The notes under the pieces: generated by a model | The model's input: the letters and a program-made list of their open reading frames with translations, nothing else | What the model was told of the DNA's origin: nothing | Databases searched by the model: none | Shown here: piece after piece, positions 8,267 to 15,633 of the stretch | How positions within the stretch are numbered: position 1 is the stretch's first letter | Layout: every line of letters starts with the position of its first letter | Source: SZUA-430 sp034440175 | GTDB lineage: Bacteria > Pseudomonadota > Alphaproteobacteria > Micropepsales > Micropepsaceae | Length of the DNA stretch: 64,000 nucleotides | Assembly: GCA_034440175.1 (NCBI GenBank) | Contig: JAWXBO010000134.1 | Coordinates: 3,080 to 67,079 of the forward strand | Direction of reading: 5' to 3' | Program-made: the position numbers and the translations under genes

Positions 8267-8611
8267 CTATCGAACGACTGTGAACGACGCACCATTCCAA
8301 GCCACGCTTGTAGATATGCCACCGCTGTCCGCTGTAAAGGCAACGGCCTCTGCTGCTGTGAATGGCGTATGGCGTCCTCCGAAGACGTTGGGCCGTGCCG
8401 GCACGAGATCCATGCGATAGGCACCAATGTGTGCAGTCAGGGCGCCCTCAGTCACCCAGACCTGCGTCTCGCGGACCGGTGTCTTCCGACCTGTTGACAA
8501 GACGATACATGAAGCTTGACAATAGAAGGGCTGGCCGAAGTCGAGATTGTAGCTTGCCATTAGAGGAGTATTGCACATGGCCAGGTACGGCGCTTCGTCC
8601 CGGTAAGGCAC
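8267..8611 (-). pseudogene. Possible C-terminal remnant of a serine-hydrolase-like protein
   Basis: An isolated frame of 114 codons without a recognisable N-terminal domain or Shine-Dalgarno. The last 60 residues (VWVTEGALTAHIGAYRMDL, then VAFTADSGGISTSVAWNGA) resemble the small beta-barrel found after the catalytic domain of some beta-lactamase-type serine hydrolases. The catalytic part is absent. It could equally be a chance frame; the call is weak. Confidence 0.25.
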
Positions 8612-8763
8612 TCCCTACGACGACGCGTCTGTGGCTCAAACACGCCAGGACGAAGGTAACAGAGCGTGGAGGGCTACGGTGACTGTGTACATAATTGACT
8701 CACCACAACCGCGCCTCTGGCGCGGTCCGCAGCCGAACGGAGTTAAGTGCACTGTTTCCGAAA

Positions 8764-9441
8764 TTATCGCGAAAGCGTGCGTTGCGCCATGCCTATGAAA
8801 TAGGTCGCCCACAGGGAAATCCCTACAAACTTTGCACTGTCTTCCCAAAAAAACTGCCATTGATGGAGTATGCTCAGAAGCATTTTGTCGAAGATATCGG
8901 ATGCCATCGAGATGCTCAAAAAGAACAAAGCCGCCGCCAGCAACCATGGGCGAAACGCTAGGAAGTGGCGCCACCAGCGAAATGTGATCGCCGCAGCAGT
9001 TGCCGCGATCAACGCGTAAACAAGCTGCTGAGGGATTCCAAAGTTGCGTGGAAATAGACGATCATGAAACTCGTAAAAATCATCTGCCGCCAGATACAGT
9101 GAAAACAGACCCACGGCCAAGACGTGCCACGGTATCTGCCGGCCGGTCTCGCGCGCGACTGAAAACGCGAATAAACAACACGTTGCCGTCGCAACCATGA
9201 GAAACGCGCCGAGACTCGATGCGACCGCCACAAACGGATGAAATTTGGCAAGAACCGCCATGTCCCTTGTAAACATTTGGACTGGAATGCCGTAGGTGAG
9301 GCTTGTCCACGCGATCAGCGACAGAACGGCAATCGCAAACGCCGGCAATATGAATAAGGGCACTTGCCGCAGCAGGCTTGCGGCCCCAAACGACGCCGAC
9401 CGTCCCGAAGGGGACGCCTTCCACTCACCGACAGACACCAT
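8764..9441 (-). CDS. Multi-pass membrane protein, unknown function
   Basis: A 225-aa protein with about six hydrophobic helices: VPLFILPAFAIAVLSLIAW, a second around GAFLMVATATCCLFAFS, then VLAVGLFSLYLAADDFYEF, QLVYALIAATAAAITF, PWLLAAALFFLSISM and a last short one. The loop motif ADDFYEFHDRLFP is notable because it places Asp, Glu and His together at a membrane edge, as in some membrane hydrolases and metal-binding proteins, but this is only a suggestion. The N-terminal 25 residues are polar, so a later start is possible. It stands alone in an accessory stretch. Confidence 0.6.
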   Translation of the reverse strand: MVSVGEWKASPSGRSASFGAASLLRQVPLFILPAFAIAVLSLIAWTSLTYGIPVQMFTRDMAVLAKFHPFVAVASSLGAFLMVATATCCLFAFSVARETGRQIPWHVLAVGLFSLYLAADDFYEFHDRLFPRNFGIPQQLVYALIAATAAAITFRWWRHFLAFRPWLLAAALFFLSISMASDIFDKMLLSILHQWQFFWEDSAKFVGISLWATYFIGMAQRTLSR

Positions 9442-9714
9442 GGCTCACCTTCACGTACAGTGGAATCACAAGCAGCACGCACTCTAGCACCGCTCTGCGC
9501 ATGCAGGCCAAATGACTGCTTGGGATGCCGCTCTTTAGGCCCGCACCGCTTGGACTTAATTGATCGCCATGGACTCCCGGTAAGGTGGCATTTGCGCGAA
9601 ATAGCGCACGGAACCAAGTAAACAATGCGTAACCCGCTTCACGATGTGGGAACGATGCCATCACCGACGCACTTACCCCTCACTCGACCACTATCTGCCA
9701 AGGAGGCAACTCAT
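9442..9714. other. Intergenic region, no gene seen
   Basis: This 273-bp stretch separates the divergent membrane protein and VOC genes. No convincing ORF, hairpin or repeat was found; it presumably holds the two promoters. Confidence 0.4.
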
Positions 9715-10233
9715 ATGTCGGAATCACAGTCCGGTTCGGTGACCGGAAAAACAGCCGCAAAATCCGCAACCAGATTCTACGTGAAGGCGACGCCAGAAGG
9801 GCGTCACAGCATCACGCCCTTCATAACTGTCGATGGAGCAGCGAATTTTATTGAGTTTGCAAAGAAGGCGTTCAACGCCAAGGAAAGCATGACAATGCCG
9901 GGCGACAAACCCGGAATGATCGGCCACGCTGAGCTGAAAATCGGCGACAGCCACATCATGCTCATGGACCCCATGGAGGGTGGTTTCAAAGCCTCACCTG
10001 CGTCGCTCTACATTTACGTCGATGACGTGGATGCGACTTACAAGCGCGCGCTCCAGGCGGGCGCCACCCAAATCAAAGACGGGGTGGCGGATCAGTTCTA
10101 TGGCGACCGCATGGGATGCGTGAAGGATTTCGCCGGCAATACCTAGTGGATCGCAACACACATCGAAGACGTGCCGCCCGACGAATTGAAAAAGCGTCAC
10201 GCTGCTATGATGCAAAAGATGCAGAAGCACTAA
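9715..10233 (+). pseudogene. PhnB-like VOC protein interrupted by an in-frame TAG
   Basis: The start at 9715 has a perfect AGGAGG 8 nt upstream. The reading frame encodes a VOC protein of the PhnB-like type (HSITPFITVDGAANFIEFA; LKIGDSHIMLMDP; LYIYVDDVDATYKRALQAG). At codon 144 (10144-10146) a TAG stands where the family normally has Trp, in DFAGNT-stop-WIATHIEDV. The frame then continues 28 codons with a normal C-terminus (PPDELKKRHAAMM) to a TAA at 10231-10233. Either a single nonsense mutation (TGG to TAG), a sequencing error, or readthrough explains this. The 143-aa product would lack the last strand and helix. Confidence 0.8.
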
Positions 10234-10312
10234 ACTTTCAACTCGTCATGAACGGCTTGGCGCGACGGCGTGTCCCGCTTTTGGCCACATGAGAACCCTC
10301 AAAGGAAACGAT

Positions 10313-10663
10313 ATGAGTTACATCGACGGATTTGTGCTTGCTGTTCCCAAGAACAACAAGCAGGCCTATCTCGAACACGCGCGCAAAGGCTTACCGCTCT
10401 TCAAAGAGTTCGGCGCAACGCGCATGGTCGAATGCTGGGGCGACGACGTTCCCGACGGCAAGGTCACCGACTTCCGCCGCGCGGTGAAAGCCGAAGACGG
10501 CGAAGCGGTGATTTTCAGCTGGATCGAATGGCCGTCGAAGGACGCGCGCGACAAGGGTATGGCAAAGGTAATGCAAGACCCGCGCATGAAGGCAATGAAC
10601 GACATGCCCTTCGACGGCAAACGCATGATCATGGGTGGCTTCGCCCCGATCCTCGACCAGTAA
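10313..10663 (+). CDS. DUF1428 family protein
   Basis: A 116-aa protein with the full DUF1428 pattern: YIDGFVLAVPKNNKQAYLE at the start, VECWGDDVPDGKVTDFRRA in the middle and DGKRMIMGGFAPIL at the end. This dimeric alpha-beta-barrel family, typified by YbaA of enteric bacteria, has no known function. The ATG at 10313 is preceded by AAAGGAAA. It follows the broken VOC gene by 79 bp, and the two may have formed one unit. Confidence 0.85.
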   Translation: MSYIDGFVLAVPKNNKQAYLEHARKGLPLFKEFGATRMVECWGDDVPDGKVTDFRRAVKAEDGEAVIFSWIEWPSKDARDKGMAKVMQDPRMKAMNDMPFDGKRMIMGGFAPILDQ

Positions 10664-10788
10664 CAATCGCGCATACTTGAGCATCGCAACGGAGCGCCTT
10701 TCGAACGCTCCGTTGCGCGTGCACATCACGTCTTCCGCCGATGAGACGCCGGCGCTGCGAGGGTAAGCGCCTCTCCGCGACACGCAGG

Positions 10789-10875
10789 AATTAAGGGGAC
10801 GATATAGGCAATTGCCTTGAATCAATCGTGCCTCGTGCCCTTGACTTTGCAATTACTTATATCGTCCCCTTAATT
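10789..10875. repeat. Short inverted-repeat element (MITE/REP-like)
   Basis: Left end AATTAAGGGGACGATATA and right end TATATCGTCCCCTTAATT are perfect inverted copies, and the match continues inwards with GGCAATTGC against GCAATTACT. The 35-bp centre includes CGTGCCTCGTGCCC. A truncated relative lies at 43857-43916. Size and structure suit a non-autonomous element; no transposase is in the window. Confidence 0.7.
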
Positions 10876-11059
10876 ACATGAGGGCATAGCCCAAGCCGAA
10901 ATCCGGCAAATGCGGCGACAGGTTTTTGGCACCCTTGACGTCTGTTTTAGCTCGAGCCGGTCTCACAAGGGCCTGCGCATCCGCAACCTCGCCGCCAACG
11001 ATGCGCGGGCGCTGGTCGAGGTGTTGCGGACATGGCGACGCCAGCCAGGTCAACGCCTC
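10871..11059 (+). pseudogene. Possible 3' gene remnant next to the inverted-repeat element
   Basis: Directly after the repeat a frame stays open for about 62 codons to a TAG at 11057-11059, including IRQMRRQVFGTLDVC and GLRIRNLAANDARALVEVL. It has no good start codon or Shine-Dalgarno and reads like the end of a larger protein. The family is not recognised; this may be chance. Confidence 0.25.
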
Positions 11060-11110
11060 AATTAGCCCGTGATGACGCGGTGCGCCGCCCACATTGTTTC
11101 CGGGCACTGA

Positions 11111-11137
11111 AAGGGCCGGCTGGAAGCCTGCGCTCCC
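11111..11137. repeat. GGCCGGCTGGAAGCC-type short repeat, copy 1
   Basis: AAGGGCCGGCTGGAAGCC followed by TGCGCTCCC recurs almost unchanged at 44128-44154. Both copies lie 0.2-0.3 kb from a member of the AATTAAGGGG repeat family, in accessory DNA. Confidence 0.5.
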
Positions 11138-11287
11138 AGGGGTTTAGTGCTCTGTCACCGTAATCTATACCAGGCCCGGTCCGCGCGCCAGACGAGTGCC
11201 GGTGCCAAGCGACTGCTCGGCTGGCGAGCCCCGGCCTTCGGCTGCGACGATTGTCGATTGGGCGGAAAGCCTTTACGCGACGGGCGC

Positions 11288-11352
11288 CTGTCAACAGGAC
11301 AGGTGAGACAGGACAGTGTTTTTGGACTGTGTTCTGTGTCCTGTTTGTCCTA
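11288..11352. promoter_or_regulatory. Cluster of ACAGGACA / TGTCCTGT repeats upstream of paaG
   Basis: The 65 bp contain CTGTCAACAGGACAG, a second ACAGGACAG, and on the other side GTGTCCTGTTTGTCCT, forming direct and inverted copies of one 8-mer. They lie 51-115 bp before the paaG ATG, where a repressor or activator would bind. No regulator gene is adjacent, so the factor is unknown. Confidence 0.45.
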
Positions 11353-11402
11353 AAATGAAAGGCGCATCTCCTCCGATTTTTGTCCTGCAGGAAATCCGAC
11401 AC

Positions 11403-12188
11403 ATGGAAACCATTCTCTTTGACGTCGCCAACGGCGCGGCGACGCTGACCCTCAACCGCCCCGAGCGGCTGAACAGCTTTAATGTGCAAATGCACGGCGA
11501 GGTGGCGGCGGCACTGAATCTGGTCGAGGAGGACGCCTCCATCCGCGCCCTGCTGATCACGGGTGCGGGCCGCGGCTTTTGTGCGGGGCAGGATTTGTCT
11601 GATCGCGCCGTTGCTCCCGGTGGCGATGGCGTCGATCTGGGGGAGTCGATCGAGCAGCGCTACAATCCGCTGATCCGCCGCCTGGTCGCTTTGCCCAAGC
11701 CGGTGATCTGCGCGGTCAACGGGGTTGCGGCCGGGGCCGGCGCCAACATCGCCTTTGCCGCCGACATTGTGCTGGCGGCGAAGTCGGCGCGGTTCATTCA
11801 ATCGTTCGCCAATATCGGACTGGTTCCGGATTCCGGCGGCACCTGGATCCTGCCGCGACTTGCTGGCCAAGCGCGCGCCATGGGATTGGCGCTGACCGGC
11901 GAGGCGCTTGGTGCGGAAAAAGCCGAGAGCTGGGGGTTGATCTGGCGCGCAGTCGATGACGATCAATTGCAGGCGGAGGCCGCCAAACTGCTGGAGAAAT
12001 TTGCCGGGGGTCCGACCAGAGGGTTGGGCGCCACAAAGCTCGCGATCCGCAAAGCGTGGGCGTCAACGCTTGATCAGCAACTCGACCTTGAGCGCGACCT
12101 GCAGCGCAGCCTCGGCCGGTCGCACGATTATGGCGAGGGGGTTGCAGCCTTCTCGGAAAAGCGGGCAGCGAAATTTTTGGGCAGCTAG
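11403..12188 (+). CDS. paaG: 1,2-epoxyphenylacetyl-CoA isomerase PaaG (enoyl-CoA hydratase family)
   Basis: A 261-aa crotonase-fold protein. It would isomerise the ring epoxide formed by PaaABCE to the oxepin-CoA. Family features are LTLNRPERLNSFN, the oxyanion-hole segment GAGRGFCAGQDLSDR and GVAAGAGANIAFAADIVLA, and the acid region LVPDSGGTWILPRLAG with the Asp used by PaaG-type isomerases. The start at 11403 has AGGAAA 8 nt upstream; the longer upstream frame was rejected. Its stop shares CTAG with the convergent SDR gene. It is encoded 3.3 kb from paaABCDE on the other strand, so it needs its own promoter. Confidence 0.87.
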   Translation: METILFDVANGAATLTLNRPERLNSFNVQMHGEVAAALNLVEEDASIRALLITGAGRGFCAGQDLSDRAVAPGGDGVDLGESIEQRYNPLIRRLVALPKPVICAVNGVAAGAGANIAFAADIVLAAKSARFIQSFANIGLVPDSGGTWILPRLAGQARAMGLALTGEALGAEKAESWGLIWRAVDDDQLQAEAAKLLEKFAGGPTRGLGATKLAIRKAWASTLDQQLDLERDLQRSLGRSHDYGEGVAAFSEKRAAKFLGS

Positions 12189-12919
12189 AGGATCAGCCCG
12201 CCATCAACCGGAATGGTTTGCCCCACCACATAGGCCGCCAGCGGTGAGGCCAGAAACAAGGCCACGCCCGCCATGTCTTGCGGCGTGCCCAGGCGCCTGA
12301 GCGGGATGCCTTCGAGTGTCGCTTCCAACCTTTCGGGATTGGACGTCGTGACTTTCGTGAGCTTGGTGTCAACCAGACCCGGCGCGATGCCGTTGACGCG
12401 GATGCCGTCACCCGCCCATGCTTCTGCCAGCGTGCGCGTCAGGCCCACGGCACCGGTCTTCGAGGCATTGTAGGCCGGATTGCCGCGTGTCGAATGATAG
12501 GCCGCGGTCGATGACACAGTGATCAACGAGCCCTTGCTTGCCGCCAGCATGTCGTGGAACTTGATCGCGCAGGCCATCAGGCTGTTCAGGTTTAGATCCA
12601 TGACTTTCTGGAAGCCATCCATCTGAAACTCGCCGCGTTTGTAGACGACCGTGCCCTGGCTCAACACCAGCACGTCAAGCGTCTTGAAGTTGGGCTTCAG
12701 GGTTTCAACGGTAACAAAATCGGACACGTCAACTTGCGCATAATGAAGACCGCTTAAATCCGACCCTTCATCAACGTTGTAGTCGCCGGCTTTGGGGCGC
12801 GTGCCCCAGACATGAACGACAGCGCCGTGCTTGCGAAAGCCCTGGGCGATGCCGTTGCCGATGCCGCTCGAGCCGCCAACGACCAGAACCGTTTTGCCGG
12901 TGAAGTCGAGTTCACTCAT
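12185..12919 (-). CDS. Short-chain dehydrogenase/reductase
   Basis: A 244-aa SDR with the cofactor motif VVGGSSGIGNGIAQGF at residues 12-27, the NAG-like segment VLVLSQG, the catalytic Ser in ITVSSTAAYHS and the YNASK pair (Tyr-x3-Lys). The C-terminal AAYVVGQTIPVDGG is typical of 3-oxoacyl-reductase-like SDRs. The substrate is unknown. It starts 5 bp after the efp stop, so the two are likely co-transcribed even though no functional link is obvious. Confidence 0.88.
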   Translation of the reverse strand: MSELDFTGKTVLVVGGSSGIGNGIAQGFRKHGAVVHVWGTRPKAGDYNVDEGSDLSGLHYAQVDVSDFVTVETLKPNFKTLDVLVLSQGTVVYKRGEFQMDGFQKVMDLNLNSLMACAIKFHDMLAASKGSLITVSSTAAYHSTRGNPAYNASKTGAVGLTRTLAEAWAGDGIRVNGIAPGLVDTKLTKVTTSNPERLEATLEGIPLRRLGTPQDMAGVALFLASPLAAYVVGQTIPVDGGLIL

Positions 12920-12924
12920 GCGGC

Positions 12925-13494
12925 TCAGTCTTTCGCGCGTTCGACGTACGAGCCATCTTCGGTGTTGACCACGATGCGCGTGCCCAAATTGATGTGCGGA
13001 GGGACCGCCGACTTGACGCCATTCGACAGTCTGGCAGGCTTGAACGACGACGATGCGGTTTGCCCCTTGACGACCGGTTCGGTGTCCACCACCTCAAGCA
13101 CCACGCGCGAGGGGATCTCGATGGCGACCGCCACGCCGTTGTGCAGGCTCAGCGTCACTTCCATGTTCTCCTGGAGGTAGACCGCCATGTCTCCCAGGAT
13201 TTCGGCCGGGACGTGCGACTGGTCGAAATGTTCGGGATCCATGAAGACGTAGGCGTCACCGTCCTTGTACAGGTAGTTGTTCTTGCGCATGTCCAGGAAC
13301 GCTTTTTCAAGGCTGTCGGTTGTTTTGTAGCGATCATTTACCTTGACCCCGTCGCTGATCCGACGCATCTCAATTTGCGTCGTTGGCGTGCCCTTGCCGG
13401 GGTGAAAATTTTCAGCTGTTAGGACCACATAGAGCTTGCCATCCTTGTCGATGACATTCCCTTTGCGCACATTGCTCGCGATGACAGAAACCAC
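12925..13494 (-). CDS. efp: Elongation factor P
   Basis: A 189-aa three-domain protein that rescues ribosomes stalled at polyproline stretches. The start is GTG at 13494, with AAGGAG 7 nt upstream; the frame continues far upstream across epmA but that part is antisense noise. The exposed loop HPGKGTPTTQIEMRR places the modifiable lysine exactly at position 34, the residue lysylated by EpmA. The C-terminal OB domain contains PSRVVLEVVDTEPVVKGQT and ends in GSYVERAKD. The genes for the modifying enzymes start 78 bp away on the opposite strand. Confidence 0.96.
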   Translation of the reverse strand: MVSVIASNVRKGNVIDKDGKLYVVLTAENFHPGKGTPTTQIEMRRISDGVKVNDRYKTTDSLEKAFLDMRKNNYLYKDGDAYVFMDPEHFDQSHVPAEILGDMAVYLQENMEVTLSLHNGVAVAIEIPSRVVLEVVDTEPVVKGQTASSSFKPARLSNGVKSAVPPHINLGTRIVVNTEDGSYVERAKD

Positions 13495-13572
13495 TGCGTT
13501 CTCCTTATTTGCGCTGGGTGATAGCAGCGCGGCGGCGCTTCGCCAAGATGCCCGTGCCCGGCAAGGCGCGGC

Positions 13573-14586
13573 ATGGTAACCGCTTCGCCCTGGTGGTCGC
13601 GGAACCGGCATGGGGACCGGCGGCCATTTTTGCTGGCGCGCAATCGGACGAAGGCCGCTATGCGCCGCTATTTCGAAGGCGATGGCTTCACCGAAGTCGA
13701 ATGTGCCGCATTGCAGATATCTCCCGGTAACGAGACCCACCTGCACGCTTTCTCGACCCATGCCGATACCGGCAGGCAATATTATCTGCACACGTCGCCG
13801 GAGTTCGCCTGCAAGAAGCTGCTGGCTGCGGGCGAAACGCGCATCTTCGATTTCGCTCGTGTCTTTCGCGATCGTGAAACCGCGCCGGTTAATGTGCCGG
13901 AGTTTACGATGCTGGAGTGGTATCGGGCGGATGAAGACTACAGCACTGTGATCGCCGACTGCGCTCACCTGCTGGACATCGCGATTGAAAGTGCCGGCAC
14001 ATCGGCTTTCGCTTATCGTGGGCGGAGCCTTGATGCGGCGATCGAACCGCAACGGATCAGCGTTGCCGACGCCTTCACGCGTTACGCTGGCGTCGATCTT
14101 CTGGCGACGCTGGACGACAGAGAGGCACTGGCCGAACAAGTGGGTTGCGCGTGTTCGGACTCTGATACGTGGTCTGACATTTTCAGCCGCATACTCGTGG
14201 AACGCGTGGAGCCGCACCTGGGGTTTGAAGCGCCCACGATTCTCGACCAATACCCCCGCGTTGAAGCGGCGCTGGCGCGAGCGAGCCTGCACGATGCGCG
14301 CGTGGCCGAACGCTTTGAGCTTTATGTTCTGGGTGTGGAACTGGCGAACGGTTTTGGTGAACTCACTGACCCCGTGGAACAACGCAAACGCTTCGAACAC
14401 GAAATGGATGAGAAGCAGCGCATCTATGGCGAGCGTTACCCGATCGACGAGGACCTGCTCGCGGCGCTTGCCCACATGCCGCAAGCCAGCGGCGTCGCAT
14501 TGGGATTTGACCGGCTGATCATGCTCGCCACCGGCGCCCCGCATATCGAGGACGTCATGTGGACTCCACCGGCAGGGCGGGCATGA
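13573..14586 (+). CDS. epmA: EF-P--(R)-beta-lysine ligase EpmA
   Basis: A 337-aa homologue of the class II lysyl-tRNA synthetase catalytic core without the anticodon domain, the hallmark of EpmA (GenX/PoxA). Motifs include HTSPEFACKKLLAAGETRI, VFRDRE followed by EFTMLEWYR (class II motif 2 region), ELANGFGELTDP, and motif 3 SGVALGFDRLIMLATGA. It attaches beta-lysine to Lys34 of EF-P. The start at 13573 gives the N-terminus ASPWW...DRRPFLLARNR expected for alphaproteobacterial EpmA. It is divergent from efp and overlaps epmB by 4 nt. Confidence 0.94.
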   Translation: MVTASPWWSRNRHGDRRPFLLARNRTKAAMRRYFEGDGFTEVECAALQISPGNETHLHAFSTHADTGRQYYLHTSPEFACKKLLAAGETRIFDFARVFRDRETAPVNVPEFTMLEWYRADEDYSTVIADCAHLLDIAIESAGTSAFAYRGRSLDAAIEPQRISVADAFTRYAGVDLLATLDDREALAEQVGCACSDSDTWSDIFSRILVERVEPHLGFEAPTILDQYPRVEAALARASLHDARVAERFELYVLGVELANGFGELTDPVEQRKRFEHEMDEKQRIYGERYPIDEDLLAALAHMPQASGVALGFDRLIMLATGAPHIEDVMWTPPAGRA

Positions 14587-15629
14587 GCGCCCGTACTCTG
14601 CGCAGCGTCGATGAACTGGCTGCCGGCGCGCTGATCCCGCGTGATCGGATTGAGGCGCTCAGCGGCGTGGCCCTGCGCTATGCTGTGGCCATCACGCCTG
14701 CGATGGCGGACCTTATCGACGACGGCGATCCGCGCGACCCTATTGCCCTTCAGTTCATTCCCGATGAACGTGAACTCGACACACGCCCGCAAGAGTCGGG
14801 CGACCCCATTGGCGACAAGCGCCATACGCCGGTCGAAGGCATCGTGCATCGCCACCGCAACCGGGTGTTGCTCAAAATCGTCCATATCTGTCCGGTCTAT
14901 TGCCGCTTTTGCTTTCGCCGCGAAATGGTGGGACCTGAACGCGAACCCAGCCTTTCACCTGACGCCATCACGGCTGCCATTGATTACATTGCGGGCCATG
15001 ATGAAATTGCTGAGGTGATTTTCACCGGCGGCGACCCCTTCATCCTCACTGCCCGCCGGGTGAGCGAGTTGACGCAACGCTGCGCTGCCATTCCACATGT
15101 GAAAATTTTGCGCTGGCACACGCGCGTACCGGTCGTTGACCCTGCGCGCGTCACGCCGGAGTTCGTTGCGGCCCTGCAAGCCACGCCCAAGGCCACCTTT
15201 GTTGCACTCCATGCCAATCATCCGCGGGAATTTACGGCTGCGGCGCGGCAAGCCATCGCCCGCCTTGTTGAAGCGGGCATCCCGATGCTGAGCCAGTCGG
15301 TGCTGCTCAAAGGGATCAACGACGACGTTGCGACACTGGCTGAGCTGATGAACTGCTTCGTCGAAAATCGTATCAAACCCTATTACCTGCATCACGCAGA
15401 CCTTGCGCCGGGCACGTCGCATTTCCGCACCACGATTGCCGATGGCCAGAGATTGATGCGGGAGCTGCGCCGCAGCGTTTCGGGCCCTGCCCTGCCCGCC
15501 TATGTGCTCGACATTCCGGGCGGTTATGCCAAGGTCAATCTGGAGTCAGACGCACTCGAACGCTCGTCCGATGGCGCAATCCGTGTGCGCGACGACGACG
15601 GTATTTGGCACGCCTATGCCGCAGAGTGA
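14583..15629 (+). CDS. epmB: EF-P beta-lysylation radical SAM enzyme EpmB (lysine 2,3-aminomutase)
   Basis: A 348-aa radical-SAM, PLP-dependent aminomutase that converts lysine to beta-lysine for EpmA. The cluster motif CPVYCRFC has Cys at 103, 107 and 110. Downstream are EVIFTGGDPFILTARRVSE, LRWHTRVPVVDPARV and the PLP-binding region YYLHHADLAPGTSHFR. The start codon overlaps the epmA stop (ATGA), which supports the 14583 ATG over an in-frame one 24 nt upstream and indicates coupled translation. Confidence 0.94.
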   Translation: MSARTLRSVDELAAGALIPRDRIEALSGVALRYAVAITPAMADLIDDGDPRDPIALQFIPDERELDTRPQESGDPIGDKRHTPVEGIVHRHRNRVLLKIVHICPVYCRFCFRREMVGPEREPSLSPDAITAAIDYIAGHDEIAEVIFTGGDPFILTARRVSELTQRCAAIPHVKILRWHTRVPVVDPARVTPEFVAALQATPKATFVALHANHPREFTAAARQAIARLVEAGIPMLSQSVLLKGINDDVATLAELMNCFVENRIKPYYLHHADLAPGTSHFRTTIADGQRLMRELRRSVSGPALPAYVLDIPGGYAKVNLESDALERSSDGAIRVRDDDGIWHAYAAE

Positions 15630-15633
15630 GCGG

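Noticed and set aside
12925..14544. A 539-codon minus-strand frame covering efp and antisense to epmA
   Set aside because: Only the part from 13494 down is EF-P; the rest is the antisense shadow of epmA without a start signal.
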